From Fomitopsis serialis (Eukaryota > Basidiomycota > Agaricomycetes > Polyporales > Fomitopsidaceae), in assembly GCF_022376445.1 (NCBI RefSeq), contig NW_025955066.1, positions 62,001 through 126,000 on the forward strand: a stretch of DNA of 64,000 bases, read 5' to 3'. The notes beneath the pieces are model-generated. The model made no database searches. It was not told where the DNA came from and saw nothing but the letters and a program-made list of their open reading frames with translations. Position numbers and translations under genes: made by a program. This document shows positions 22,701-38,200 of this stretch, piece after piece (the first letter of the stretch is position 1; the number at the start of each line of letters is the position of its first letter).

Positions 22701-25700
22701 GCCTCAAGCTTTCGATAGTGGCATTAGAGCGCTAAGACACCCAGCGAAAGCCAAGAATTCAATATGCCGTAATGTACACCTCCAGACGCCGATAATCGAA
22801 CGCCGTCTCTCGCAGAAGACGACGACACAAAGTGTCACGCAAAAGTCAGGTCTTGCGTCGCTTCTGCGTGTTCGGATCGTCATCAATCTGTGACAGAGTA
22901 TACCTCACTCAAGGACGGACTCACCGCGGACGGAGCATCCTCCGTATTTGCTGCTGACGGAGACCTCTGTCGACGACGTTGCTCCCCCAGCTGTGGGGTG
23001 GCGTCTTCAGCCCTCAAGGAAGATGCTTGCGCAGCAGACTGTGGGCAATAAGACGTTGGCACACTTCCAGACGGCACGGAGGAGCTCACCTTCGCTCGAA
23101 GAGCGATAATTGCATCGTATTCACGAACACATTCAGCGCGCACGGCGCCCACCTTCCTCTGAAGTGCACGCACTTCGTTCGTGATGCGATCGAGGCTCCC
23201 GTAATGCCTGGAGATACTTGCTCGCTGCACGCAGACGTGTTTGGAAACGATTTCGGTACTAGCAGCCACGCGTTTGAGAGTCTTGTCGACACGCTGTTGT
23301 TCCATTGATAACACGGCGAGGCGCCTACGAGGCTGTAACTCAGTGAAGTCTCTCGTGGGCATTGACGATCAACATACCTATCAATCCTAACACGCAGTGT
23401 CGGTGCGATAGCGGCCTCGGGACTGAAGAGTATGGGCACAGTATCCTCCGCTTCGATCAGGCGAAGAGAATCTCGGTACGGACAGCACTGGTCGCGTGCG
23501 ATCAGAGTCTCGACGCATTCTTGGCAGAAGACGTGGCCTAGTTTCGGGAAGGTGGCCCGTCGATCAGTATGAGTACGTGCATACGTCCGAACAGCACTCA
23601 CCGCATAGTATGGATACTGGCCTGTGAGGGAGTACTCCAGCGTTCTGCGGATACTCCACCGCACACACAGGACACGTTGGGTGCATATCGACGCGACGCT
23701 AGGCGGAGGGTTGCAGTTGTTGGCGTAGCTCATCGAAGAGGATGCGGCATTTATAACCACCTACGCTCCTTTGTGCACATCGTGGCAGCGCTACTAGCAG
23801 GCCGGCTGTGTTCCATTGTTTGGCCGGGTATACTGAGTGTTACATCGCAGATCTGGTGAGCATACCTTCCGGGTGAGCATACCTGTCGGAGCGTCCGCAC
23901 TACGGTACGTACCGTATGCAGAAAGCGGTCGACGACGGTGCACACTTGCTGACCGTTGAGCGCTGAGCGTTGAATGTTCGAGGATCGCGGAGGAGTGGCT
24001 GGGCGCTCGCTCACCTTACGATGCCACGAGTTTGATCACGGCGTCCTCTTCCTCGGCCGTCATTGTCTGCTAATTCGGGGGGACATCTCCGCAGAGCAGA
24101 CGTGGCACAAGCTAGAGTGATTGCGGATGACACGTCGGCATGATTACCTGGAGGAAAGCCTTTAGGCGGAACGTACCAGCGTAGATATGAGGGCAAGGCC
24201 TAGGACAGACGGTGATGCGTATAGCAGCTAACACGTGTATGCGATATCGCACCTTAGCCAGCAGCTCCCGGTCAGATCGTAGACGAGCACGGCGAACGCT
24301 TTGAGGAGTGGCCGTAATGTCCCTGCTCGAGTCTAGCACCGTTGGACGTACTTTCGCACATGACTCGCTCTACATGTACGCCGTCATCCGCATTGCCGGC
24401 GATGCTGTCCAAGACACGGATACAACGGCACTCCCGTGTCATACAGATGTAGACAATGCACGTCGCACGTGTCAGTATCAGAGCCTGGACGGGGTATGCG
24501 AATGAGGACAAAAGACCTCGTATGCACCAGGTTAATCTCGCAAAACCACACCCCAAGTGGCGCTTCTTCCCCCAGTTTTCAACATGCCCACTCTGCGGAA
24601 AGCCTGCGCGACGAAAGACGTGAGTGCGCGCTGAGTGAAGCTGCCCTTTTGAACCTGACAGACACCGGCACCAGTGTTCTATGAGATCCATCCGCGGGAT
24701 GATATTCAGCTCAGAGGCCCGCGTTGGTCGCGGCGTCCACGTACCTACTATTACCCCACGAAACGAGTCCTCGGCACACCCGCGCTTTCCTTCGCTAGAA
24801 TCCGTCCTTGGTCCAGGGCGTAATCTACAGGAGACTTGGGTGGACTTGGTGGGCAGCGCAAGGGCACAGCGATTCCTCGTTGCTGCCCATTATGATCCCG
24901 CCCTTCCTGTCAACGAAGCGCTCAGGAAGATTTCACCAGACATCGAGTGGCGCGGTGACTTGATCGTCATGCGTGCGGGTACTTGGGTGTTCGTCACCGA
25001 CGTTGGTGCACAGGCGCTGGCCGTCCGAGCTGTCCAAAAGTGAGCATCGTATCGCCCTTCTAGAGACTAGACTCATCAAACCGATGTGCAATAGATACCT
25101 CCGCAAGTGCAGCGAGGTTGTCGCCACTGCGACTGCGCGAGGTCTGCCCATCGAATTGCCAGTATTGGTGTAGTCTGCACCGTTGCATTGTTTCCATTGT
25201 ATCGTTGTCTGTCCAATCGTCCAACTGTTTATCGCCGTGGATGGTATTTCAGTGTGCATGTACGTACCTGGACATTTGCATGAGGGGCGAGCAGAGTATA
25301 TCTGTTAGAAACTTCGCGCCCTCGCTACCACCCAAGGCAGCACAGCGACTGCATGTCCAACGTTTGTCCTGCTGCCATGAGGCTCTTGTGGATATGCATG
25401 AACAGACTCTGACCTCACAGGTGCGCATCTGAGCGAGCTGGTATAGTAGTCGGCGAACCGTCGCAGACGTGTTGATCCGGACCTAGGCGCGTGAACAGAA
25501 GTCATGGAAGGAGACATATAGGGTCATTGGGACGGAGAACGGGCAAGCAGTGCAGAACGAAAGGTGATGTCATGAGGAGGAGCTGGTTGTCGACTCGGAC
25601 GCTTGCGATGAAGCGGGCACTTACATATGGGAGGCGCTGGCTTGCGCAGTGCGAGCCCACCGCCGAGTCGGTGCAGCGCCACTGTACGGCGGCGTCGCGG

Positions 25701-26239
25701 CGAGTGAATTGGCCGCTCTCGGGCTCCAGTACGAGAGCGTCCGACCCTTCAAGCTTCGAAATTCAGCTGCCGGCTCGAGGCTAGTTCGCATGCTCGTCAA
25801 GAACTTGGGGGTGGGGAGACCCGTAGATATCGAGCAATTCATATAGTCGATCGCCGAAACTTGGCCATTCTGAACACTCAGCCCGTCGAGCAACATCTAT
25901 ACATTCAAGGCAGGTACCGACAAGCAAGGCAGGTACCGACAAACAACACAGGGCAGAGCGACGTGAGACGGGGTACAGATACAGACGGATCGGAGCAATG
26001 AGGAAAGGGAATGCGTTTGTTCTTATTCTATGACGGTCTCGTACGAATCAAAGCGTCAGAGTGGCTGTCCCTGCATCTTCGTCCGCGACAACGGCCGACG
26101 TAGCGACCGTCCTCGTGGTGGTAGTGGTACCAGGTCCTACAACATCGGCAGCAGCGCTCGCGCTCGTAATCGTGACTGTGATCGTAGCCGTTACCGTGCT
26201 CGTAACCGTGGGTGGTGCCGTCCTCTCGCTCGCCGCCGC

Positions 26240-26275
<36 letters not shown>

Positions 26276-29200
26276 GAAGCTCGAGTCGGTGCTGATCGGA
26301 GCACTGGTCCTGCTTGTAGGCGTCATAGTGCTGATGGGGACGGCGTCGTACGTATCCGGCAGCAATCGATCGCATGCGCCGTAAACGAGGTCGCGCGTTA
26401 TTTCGAGTAGCTTTCGCGTGAAGCCAGCAGATTTCTCCTATAACGGCGTCCGTCAGAAAGAGAGATACAACCACCAGTGACGGCTTACTTTGTCTGCTGT
26501 CTGCTGATCGAGCCCCTGCCCGACTACGCCACTCACTGCTGGCTTCTCCGAATGCGAGGCCTCTTCACTAGACGTGCCCCATGGAGATTCATCCCCCTCG
26601 TCAAGCATGAGCACCCTGTCCAACGCATGTCCGGACGCAAGAAACGCAGGAGAGGACGGGATGCTGGGAAGCTCAGCCGACGACGTGTTATCCGCAAATC
26701 CAAAGTCGTTCAGGCACCCGATAGATCCGGTACGTGAGATGTCGGCCAGTAGCGGTTGAAGAGCATCCACCGCGTTGCCTGCCATGGTTTCTACGTGCGA
26801 CATGTCTCCGCTTGCTCGCGGCTGTGCGGTCTCAAGATAGTCGACGACGTCGCCAAAGTCGGAACCGGTGGCACTGAAAATCCCAGAAATGTAGAGTCAG
26901 TTTTTTTGTCACCCGTACATTTATCACTAACCTCCTGTCAAGATAAATCTCGCCTTCACCATATGTCGGCCACCAAATGGGAAGCTCCTGGGTGGTGACA
27001 GATCCCGGTTCAAGTCCAGAGGGCGCAGCGTTTCTGAGGGCTTGATGCTCGCCCTGTAGAACACTATGAAGAGACGCATGAAAGCCACCGAAGCCCATAC
27101 AGAATGGCGAAAACGTACGGTAGATTCTCCGCCATGGCGGGTGCAAAGGGGTTAACCGCAGAGTAGATCGTGCCCACGGCAGGGACGTCAGTGTCTGACA
27201 GTATGGATGGTAAGCCGTCACATCCATCGGTACCATGAAGGTACCCATAGAACGATGACGGTGGGTGCGCCACTGCCTCCGCCGTCGCGGCATGACCCAA
27301 GACGGGCCACATCGGCGCATCTGGGACGTATGAATGTTGGGGAGGTAGACCAGCATCCGGCAGCTCAAACAGGAACGAGGGCGTCGGCCGGATTCCCTCC
27401 TCAATCATGCGGAGTAGCTCGTCTTGTACCTCAGCGGGTGTTTGCGAAATCTCGAACTCGCCGGCCATATGAACCGAGTGGCTCTCATGACCTTGCCATG
27501 AGAATTCGTTGGGACTAGTATGATGCGTTCAGTCTGGTCAGCGTAGGACGGATGTGCACGCGTGCGCGGAACTCACAGAGCTGAAGGCACCTCGCTGTGG
27601 GGCGTTGTGAACGGCGCGCACACCTTGTCGGACTCATCCAGTCTCGCGCGCTTGTGGTACGACGTCTGGTTACTGCGGCTGTCGTCCATGCTGTCTCGCG
27701 CGCTGTTTCGGGCACCGCTAACGTTAACCATGGCGGACCATGGCGACGCAAGGGAGACTTACCTGGTCGGCCTGGCTCGGTGCCGGTTGGCCCTTCGGGG
27801 TCGGACGCTATAGCTACGAGCCGGGTGCATACCACCGGAGGTGCGATGGAGTGGCGGGCTGCTGTCGAGCCGAGAGTTTGCGACTCAAAAGCGCTGTGGG
27901 GGGAACCTCACATATATTCGTTGAGCACAATGCAGTCCGCACTTGAACAAGCGCCTGCGTGCCGGAGGGAGGAGCGTGTCCCATGATGACAACGGGGAAC
28001 TGGTCAGATCGGCGTACGTTCATGCCACGTTGAAAATGGTACTCAGCTGGGGCATTGCTTGGTTGCATTGCCGTTTTGGAGCCCCTGGTCCTGAGTCCTG
28101 ACCGAGGTGTGTAAATTTATTGGGCGGTGAAAAGCGTACTCGTATAGTCGCGGCTTGGAGCGACAATCGCGAGGAGGTCAGCCATTGCAGCCACACGGCC
28201 CGGCCCACATACGCAAGTGGCTGAAGCCGGTTAGTCTCGCTGCACGGACATGGTCGTGGAGCGGTCCGTTCGCATAAGCGATACGCATAGGCGGCCGCGG
28301 AACGTGGACGAGGGACAATAGCGAGTTTGAGGCTGTAGTCTCGAAAATGCGGTAAGATCCGGTAGGTGCGACCATGATGCCCCATTGGAGCCCAGCTCAA
28401 GCTTAACTTCTTTCCCCGCGCGGCATGCCAGGAGGCTGCCTACGCTAAATTCAGCGTCGACGGGGAAGGGATGACGGGCACGCTGAGGGCGTAGCCGTCC
28501 CGTGGCTGCGATCGCTTAGCGGCCCAGCTCTTTGCCAAGCGCGATCAGTGTGCGAAGAGTGAAGGAGGGGAGCGCGAGTGAAGCTCTTGAAGTGGCCCGC
28601 TCACCGCCGTTACGAACGCTGGACGTCGTCCGTCCCCTGCGATGGCCTCCGCGTCTGCTGGGAGCGAATGCAAACTCTCAGTAATGCATGCACGCAGGAG
28701 TCGTGAATGAGGCGTACAACTCACCGGTAAGTACTGTCGCAAGAGCGAAAGGTCTCGGGAATGCACGAGCTTCGCGGAAATCATGGAACTGGGGGAACTA
28801 ATAAGCTCGTTGTGGTAATAACCATGGAACTGGCCTCGCTGCGGTGACTGCTTGTCACCATTGCGTACTGTCACAAGTGCACGTGTATCACGTGTGGAGG
28901 AATCACACCTCACACACCGACGCAGTCGAGCGCGCTGCGCGTCGCCCGCCTGGCCGCCCGCCTCCGCCTGCTATACGTGTTGAGGTCGAACACAACCCTG
29001 ACCCGTCGCTGCGTAGGGCTCCTGTTCTTCCGGCTGCTGGTCGCTCGTGCCACACGTTGGTCGTCCCATGGCTTGTACGCCTGCCCCAGCCCCAGTCTGC
29101 GGTGAGTGTCCGACGCACTTCTGGTCCCGCTGGGTGGACAAGCAGAATGAGTGCATCTACGCGGAGCCAAGCCAGGCACTGGGGGATTGCAGCCACGCTG

Positions 29201-32200
29201 CTCGGCCTCCCAGCAGGGGCCAGACGTTCTCGACGTTGAAGAGTGGCGCTCACTGTCATTCATTGTTAGGCAGACCGCTCGCCGCTGCGGACCACTCCGG
29301 ATTCTTGTTCCGCCAACTGCTGACGGCAGCCATTGCGAGTGAAGATGCGAACACTGAGATTGAAGGGGAGGACTACGAGCTCGCGCCATTGGATGTCCCC
29401 TATGCGCAGCCAGCGCCGCGTCTTGAACCGCCCTTCTCGCTTAGCAGCGCCGCACCATCGAAACCTGCGGCGTCCTCAGCAGGATACGTAGAGCACGACA
29501 ACACTGCATGTGCGGCTGGAACGCAGCTCGCAGGTCTGCAGTCGATCGAACGACAGCGAAGAAAAGCCCAGGCAAAAGACAAACGGAGGCGACGACGAAC
29601 GGAGAGCGCATCACCGTATGGCTCGGTACAGAGGCCGCGGCTGCCGCTCCTCAACACTCACCTGAAGGACGGCCTTTCAATTGGTACGAACCTTGCCGCT
29701 GAAGGCCTACCACACACCAGCGGTGCGTACACCGGGGGCAGGGAGTCACGCGCCTCACGGCGACAATATGAGCTGGATGACTTAGTTGGCGAAGGGTCAC
29801 ACTTTGGCTTTGAACTAGTCCGCTGGGATGGAAGGTACGTACAGCCTTTGCATCCGCGTACATCACCGTCGTCACGCGCCACGCTTCTAAAGGACTACTC
29901 GACCTATCACAGACGAGTCCGGACGAGTCATTGCCGTCCTCTGCGGCGCCCCTAACGACCCGGCCTGGACTGGCGTGCACAGGGATGCCGCGGCTGCTAT
30001 CTCGGAGGCTCGCTTGAGGCTATCCTTTGCGTCGAAGGACGTGGTCCATCGTCGCGGAGACTTCCCAGCCCTGGCTGTGGGTGTATCATACGGTGGGGGG
30101 CAGAAGGTGAGTCTCAAGGTGTTTTCTTTGGCGGTATCGTTCACATGGCGTACAGCAGCCGGCGAACCTCGTTCATTCAAGCGCCAATGAGACAGTTCTC
30201 GGTTCTCTGTTAGCTAATCAACATGTCCAGCGCATCGCTTCATTCGGATCGAGTGAGCATCTCTGTGGCTCGCATGGTGCCCTTGCTGATGTTTCAATGA
30301 CGACGTAGACGTCTTTCGCACCTGGGCGCCGCGCCTATTCAACTACTACGCCTCGCACATGAAGGATCTCCTTGGTCGCCACTCGCACCTCAAGCCTATT
30401 TTCCTAACAGTGTTTTCGCGTGTGCGACTTTTAACTTCGGGCCCCAGACTTGTACTCTCGAACACCGCGATTGCGCTAACCTGCCATTCGGCTGGTGCGC
30501 GATCACCTCACTCGGCAATTTTGACCCCCGAACGGGTGGCCACCTCGTATTATGGGACCTGCGACTGGTCATTGAATATCCACCAGGGTCTACCGCGCTC
30601 ATCCCTTCTGCGACCCTTCGCCATTCCAATACCAGAATCAAGGCTAATGAGACGCGCTATTCCTTCACTCAGTACACCGCTGGTGGGATCTTTCGGTGGG
30701 TCGATCAGGGATTTCAGCCCTCAACCGCATATTACTCGAGTCTAGACGGCGACGCGAGATCTACTTTCCCCCAGCGTGCTGCAGCTCGATGGCTTGAAGG
30801 CGTCTCGCTATATTCAACTATGGAGGAACTGCGGGCGGAGGTTGCATGCGCATAACCACCTGACGTCCTTTTGGCAATACGGGCAGTCCATGTGCACATA
30901 GGATAAGGATTATGGCTCGCAAGTCGCGCATTGTAACGCGCACTGTTGTACGCGCAGGTAGTGGCCGCATCTTAGCACAGTTTTATTTGCTTGTAGAGAT
31001 TGATAAAGCAGACTTCATCATTATCGTCATTAACTTGAACATAGGATCAGGTTGACAGTCATGGAAAGACATAACGCATCCCGCAGTAGCACAATCGTCG
31101 CCGAGGCCTCGGGGTCGCGGGTGAAACCCCCCCCTCCGTCCGCAATGCACGGATGAGTGATCTACTGCATGTGCGCGCTGGCCTCGTTTAGTCAGAGAAT
31201 GAGCCCAGCCACCTCCAGACGCGCATCTCTTCTCCCTCGTCAGTCTCCTCAAGAGAAGTGCGTACGTTCGCATTGGCCTCCACTATTCGTTCTACTTTGG
31301 TCCAAATTCGCTGACGAGCCGCCACTGAATGCATGTCCTGTAGTAGATCGTCGCGCATGTGTAATGAGACCAGGTACCGTTGCGCGGCCCGTGCGGCCGT
31401 CGGGTCCCGATTGTGGATGCGCGACTGATTCTTTAGTCCTGCGAAGACTGTCTCGACGGCTTGTGTGACGCGATCCGTCTCGACGGCCGTAACGCGCTGT
31501 CGCCGCTTGAATATCGAAAGCCCAACCACGGCTAGTCCGCCAGCTACAGAGTCCGCGTAGCTCAATGCTAATCAAGCAAGCAGCCAAAAGGCAAACTCAC
31601 TAATGATATAGCGCTTCCAACCCGTCCATGCATCCCCGACTTTTAGCTTGAGCATGCACGCCCAGGTCAGGTGCGGCTGCCGATGCGCAATGTACAGCTC
31701 TCCACTGAGGCCTTGTCAGCGCACCTCGGGGTCCATGGGTAATCACTCACTGTATATTCCTCTCGACTATGAGAGCTTTGTCACGGCTTGGGTCCTTGAT
31801 CAACTCGTCCAAGACCTCATGAAGCATGGGAAGCCACTCGGGCTGGGCGTAGACGTCAGCGGAGGGAGAAAGCGGATCCTGTAGATCGTAGAAACTTGCC
31901 CGTATACGCTGCTCGACGGCGCTCTCCAACGCGTAAACTGGCATACCGAATCGCTGCGCTTCGTCCGCGCCTGCCGCGTCGATGTGAGTCATCTCGCTGC
32001 GAAGGACGCAGACTTGACGACCCCGTTCTTCTGCTAGAACCCTGACCATTTCACCCCGGACTAGACGCATGCGATACGTTCGTTCCGTGTCCTCCACACA
32101 TTGCGGGGGTAATGCGAAGGAGCCGACTCCGGGAAGACCGTCTAGTAGTCCAGACATCAAGGCGTATATGTTTTGAAGAGCAGCACTTTGAAAACGGAGA

Positions 32201-35200
32201 CCTTCCGCACGAATGAACGTGGTGGAGGGGCGCGCCAAAGAGCTGTAAGGCAGGCGCGACAAAGCTTGATGAGGCGCAAGGACGAACCCACGATCACATC
32301 TCATCACGGAACGGGTGCACGTTGAATGTGGGGGGCATGGCGTACAGGTATCGGGGAGGAAAATCGAAAGAGCTGCGTCCAAGATTTCGAGGTGAAACGT
32401 ATCTGCACTTTGATCTGTGGCCATATTGTCTCTACAGCTCTTCGTCACAGTGGCGGAGTCAACGCCGCTATGCTCAGCACACAGAGAAGCCAGCCCGGTG
32501 CGCCATATGAGACTCTCTGAGGCGGTATTGCTGATGCTTCCGGCGTCACAGAATCCAATGCGAATTGACTCTCTCTGATATATATAGAGGAGACAGAGAA
32601 TCGGGATCATGAATAACGGGATGACGATGTTGACAGGCAGGGACGATGATACTGGCGGATGGGTGGAACCGGGTCGACGATCACGGCGAGTAGTAACATG
32701 ACGGGAGCGCGTAGATTGCGTTGCCCACGAGGCACGTATCTGGTCGGAAAGCGGATCGCCGCCAACTACCGTGTTGGGGGCATCGTTACTCTTGCCGCCG
32801 TGCGCATATGTGTCGCCAGAGGCACTCCAACCATTGGCAGAGGTTTGGCGAACGTTGGAAAAGGGCTCTTGAACATGATACGCCCCTCCACAGTCGTGTC
32901 CGGCCGCGCGCGAACGGTGTCCAGGCCACGTATATGCGTCTGACTACCAATCCCGTTGGTCGTGTGCGATTCACGTAGATGACTTTGTGCGATGCGTGTC
33001 CGAGGAGCCTCGTTAGTCAGGCCCGAATTCTTGGGACGGTCAGGGGGCGAGTGAGGCACCGGAGACGGTTTGGCACCAGACTGAAAGACATCGCCGTCCA
33101 TGCTGCCTGAACCCCTGTGACCGTCAACGACAGTCTGAAGTCCGCCTACAGCTTGTGGCGAAGCGCCTGTCTTCCTGCGAGGCCCAGGCGAGTACTTGGA
33201 ATCGCTCTGAAAGACGTTGTCGTTGATCCAGCCCGAGTTCTTGCGATGACTGTCAGCGACAGCCTGGGGCCCGCTAGGAGTGTGTAGCGAAGCGTTTGTC
33301 TTCCTGCGAGCCAAATGATGAGAATCAGGAGAGCGCTTGGAACCAGTCTGAAATATGTTGTCGTTGATCCAGCCTGAGCCATCAAGGCGTTGAGGGCCAC
33401 TTGACAAGGTTCCCTGTGGCGTTGAGAGGCGAGGACCGGAGGCCTCTGGCCCGGGTGAACTCCGAGCACTCCGCTGGAACACGTTCGCGCCGATGGGTCC
33501 TGGATACTCTCGGGAGGAGGACGACCGCGGTGCCGTCGCCGACTGCCTCAGTGCCTCAGTGCCTGCTACATCAAGGTGAAGGGAGCCTCACGCACCTTAT
33601 TACCAGATTGGGTGGAGGTCTGGCCCATATTGGCGGCTTGGCCATAACCGGCAGGGGAGCGGGCGCCACTCCTCGGAGATTCTTCTCCAACTCGCATTGG
33701 GTGACTCAAAACAGGCTGTGTCGGTGGCTCCTAGACCAAAGAAATGAGTGGCGCGCAATTGTGCACCCAGCCACGCCGTACCTTTGGGGCTTCAAGGTGC
33801 GCGAAGCCGTCGAGGCCCGCTGGCTGATGGACCCTCGATAACAACACTGCGTCGAACAGTTGCACCAGCTGTAATTTTGAGCAATTGGTAGGATACTTTA
33901 TCCCATGCTGAAGAAAAACCGATCGAAGTTGGGCCATCGTAAGCCTGTTGGCGTCGAAGCCAGGTTGCAGATAGGCACCAGTCGCGATGACATCTGCAGA
34001 CGTCGGTCGTGACATTGAGGTCGTGAGTCCAATCGCGAACTAGTCGTACGGCGAGCGTCATCATACCCTCTAGTTATAGAGCTCTGTGGCCCAATTGACC
34101 GCCCTTTCTGCGTCCTTTGTTCTGAAGTCACAAATGGTATGCTTCCACGTATCAAGACGAGATAGTACGTGGAGGTACGGCCGATCGGGAGGAGGTACCG
34201 GCGTACGGTACCGCGACCGGTAACTTACCGGTAGGGCTCGCTCAAGATCAAGCTTCGTTCGCCGCGGCCCTATGTGAACAATGGAGGCCCTCCATGCACC
34301 GAAGCGTTATTCATATAGCGCTTATAGGACCTCATTGTGCCCGTACTGGATAAGGGCAGGTGCTGCGTAAGTTGGCTCCGCAACCTTCAAGCTCCTACGC
34401 GTCCGTAGACAACGTACACTGCCACTGTTGACTGCGATCCCTACGCTCCATCATGAATGACCGGCGCAAGACCGCAACGGCCCTCGGAATCATTCTGCTA
34501 CTCGCGCTCGCCTTCACGCTCCCCGATGTCGATCGAGCCCGCATGCTCGGCCGTTCCTGTGGCGCAGTCGCCGTCTCGCTGTACACATACCTTCACAGTG
34601 CGGTCTACGATCCCTGTTCACTCACATTCGTGGCGTACTCTTCCTATTGTCGGACCAACGACGGTGCGACGCGAATTGTGTTGGACCACTTGCTGCACAA
34701 TCAGACGTCGGGATTCGACGCATTGATCGGCAGTTCAGGGGCCTCCGTCGAACTTGTCGTTCAACTCACCGAAACCCGCATTGCTATCGGAGACTTGATA
34801 CCGCTTGTTAAGCACAGTCACCTTGAGCGTCGAGCGGAGCTACATTCCCTCCTGGAGAAGCTCGCTGATGACGCCAAGGATACTAGTCGCTACCTGCAGC
34901 AATTGTCAGCGAGGATTGACAGCGGCGCTGACCGGTATGTGGGTGCCTTTGAAGTCGACGTACAGTTTTTCACCTTTCATTCAGGATCAGCGTCATGGTA
35001 GGGCATACATCACGCCTTCTTCTGGCTGCCCACCGCCGTCCATGACTTCGCAACAATGCACCATCGTTGATATCCTCAATCCGTTCCGCACTAGCGTGTG
35101 TGTTGCTCAACCCGTGGATCCGTACGTCGTACTCAGTGCCTACGAAATGGCGCTCGGGACGGTGGAAGACGTCCTCAGGAATCTCGTTATATCTGCTCAA

Positions 35201-38200
35201 GCTGCGCTCGGCAAGCTCGATGCCCTCGATTCTCGCCTCCAAGCCATCGCCGACGTCACCTTCAGTGAGACCGCTGTTGTCAGCGAAGATAGGGAGCACG
35301 TCCTCCGACAGCTATGGACGTACCTAGGCGGAAACCAGCAGAAGATCCATCAGTTCGAGCGCGACGCGGACGTGTTGCGGGACGTCGAGGCATACAGGAA
35401 TGCAGCGGTCGCTCACGTCGGCATGATCTTGAATACACTTGAAAACATGCAGACTGTTGCAGAGGAAACTCGGCGCATCGCTTCCGGAGCACTGTTACGC
35501 GGAAAGATACCGGACGAGCTGGTCCTGCATGTCATATCTGACGGCACCGGGAGAATGAAGGCGAGGCGCGTAGAGGTTGCCATACCTAACCTCGAAAACT
35601 AGAGCATGGTAGGTGTGCCCGTCTCAATGCTTCGGAAACTATGCATCATATCTCCATTGAATGGCCCCTTCATTTCACCTATGCACTTTCCTTCGTTCAC
35701 CTATGCTTGCCATTACTGAGTACTATATGCCGTACGGATTCGCGGGCGTCTTCAAGTAGTACTCGGAAGCAGACTCTCATCGCATCCTCCGTCGAATCAG
35801 TGTCGGTGGTCGCGTGAACAGTGTGCTGGGAGTCGAAAGGCGTTATGGGTCTCGGTACGAGACGGCTCGGCGTGTGCGAGTGAGGGCGCGTCAGCAGCAT
35901 GTGCCATACCGGTACTAGACGCCCGATTGCGTCAGACGCACCAGATCCGTAAGGCGCCCTCGGAACCCGCGCTACTTTGCTCCTCCTCCCTAGTGCTCAG
36001 CGCTCAGCTATCATGTTGACACGACGGCAGCCAGTCACAACTTCAAGCAGACATGCATGAACTATCAAGAAGGCGTTATAAATGTCCTGAAGACAATATC
36101 GTAAGTCACTCTATAGTTCATTGCAATACCGGCCCATGGCCATCTCACTCAAGATTCGTGTAGCTCTTGCTGAATGAGCCCGTCGCTCGCTCACCCGTAC
36201 ACCTGACAGCTCACCTGGCAACGATGCTAGCGAGTGCCAGGCAAATCTCGATCTCGAGTCATCCCCTGTCACTGCTCACAGCGCGGAATCGCATGCGACC
36301 TACTTCTCGCCGCCTCCTGCGCCTGCGACACTGCTAGGCACTAGCAGCGCGAACTCTGAGGCCCTCGGCGCTAGTGGCCCATTCCAACCGTCCTCCTTGA
36401 CGACCACGACCACGGCCACGACCCCTGCGCTTGCCGCCCCCGGTCAGGCGACAGATCGTAGCCCTAGTACACCTCCCACTATCCACGAGCCTGCCTCTGC
36501 ATTACTGCCCCTGCCTGCTGATAGCGACGAAATCGCCGGCGCCACCATGACTGACCAGTCCAACCCTCTACCCTCCCCATCTGTTGCCCCTCCACCGGCC
36601 TTCGCCTTCACCGACGTGTCGCTTGGCAACTCTAATCCCACTTATGCCTCGGCACCCCATATCGGATCCATCGCTCGGCACCGGTGCTTTCTACCCACGA
36701 ACGATCAATCTGCTTACTGGGGCACCCCAGCATGGTCGGACCAGGCCAACTCGTCCTCGCGCGCATTCGGTACGGAGCCGATACTTCCGTATGGGAATAT
36801 AACACTCCCGAGCATGTTTGGCAGTGAGTTCCACTCTGCGCCGCCTACATTCGAGTTCGAGGCTCTGCACGCTGATCCGATGCTCACAAATATGGCTCCC
36901 CTGGGGCCACTGCTGTCTCTCACGTCCCCTATGCCCTTGCCGATCTCATCCGCTCTTCTTGGTCTGCCGGAAACCTTCCCCCTGCATCGAACACGTCATC
37001 CAGCATGCCTGCGGCTCTTGTGTGGGATCTAACATCAGCCGCGGCCCCACTTCCCACCGACGCGATGCCCGTGTCCGCCCCTCGCAAGCCCCTGCCACGA
37101 GCATACCGGCGCCGGCTTTGCCACCATCGACGACGGATCCGTCGCCACCTGTTCAGGAGACTGCTTCGGTCCTGTCTACCCAGCCGGCGCCCCCATCCCA
37201 CACGATCCTCGCGGACGCGAATGATATGAGCGCGTCGCAAACCGGTCAGGACGAGTTCAGGCTGACCCGTCCTCGCGGCCTCGCAAGCTCCGGGCGGCTC
37301 ATAAACGCGCCGATGGGGGCTGGCAGCCACCCGTGCCCCATGGCAAGGAGAACTGTAAGCGCCCACGGGGTAGCCTCAGTTCATTTCAGCAAACCAAACA
37401 TACTACCCCGAGCACGACGGTGATTACACGACCAAGCACACCGACTCGGGACGTGGCGGAGGAATGGGCGGCGGGTGCGTGCGCGAAGGAAGGACGGAAT
37501 AGACGGCGGGCGTGTGAGCGAAGGAAGGACCCAATGGTGAGTGCAAAGGCACACAGGCGGGCGAGCTGACTGCAGACACAGGGAACGGCGACGTGCAGCA
37601 CAACGCGCACGGTAGCTACGAGCACGCAGGGCCAATGTTCTGTGCGCAGACACAGCTGACGAACGGTTGGCGGGCGGACAAGGTGAGTCGACAGCGGGCA
37701 AGGGGCAGCTCGCAGGCACCGCTGACGAACGCACGCACAGGCGGAAGAGCGAGTAGGCGGGCAAGTTTCCAGCCCGGTGAGTCAATTTGTACCGATTGTG
37801 GTCTCGTTGGCTCACGAGAATCTCGCTCATCAAACCGCATCAACTGGGTTGACAATCACGCACGAACGTACGGCCGAGTTGGACACGACTGCGAACCAAC
37901 ATGGACGCCGCGCGCAACAGTAGCATGCGGTCGCAGCCGCCCGCGATGAGGACAGCGGCGTGGTCCGCCGCGCCGTTCACGTCCGGGCACCTCGTCATGT
38001 CCGAGAGTGCAGGAAGCGCGGAAGACGGGCAGCACGAGCCTGGCGAACACGAATCGCGTCGGTGTCCCTGCGGTCGGATCAGACACAGACGACGGGGAAG
38101 CGACAAGGTCCCACTCACCGATCGAACGCCCGGAGCACGTCGTTCACGTCCAGAGCACGTCGCTTGCGTCCGGACACCGTCGCCACGTCCGGACACCTGC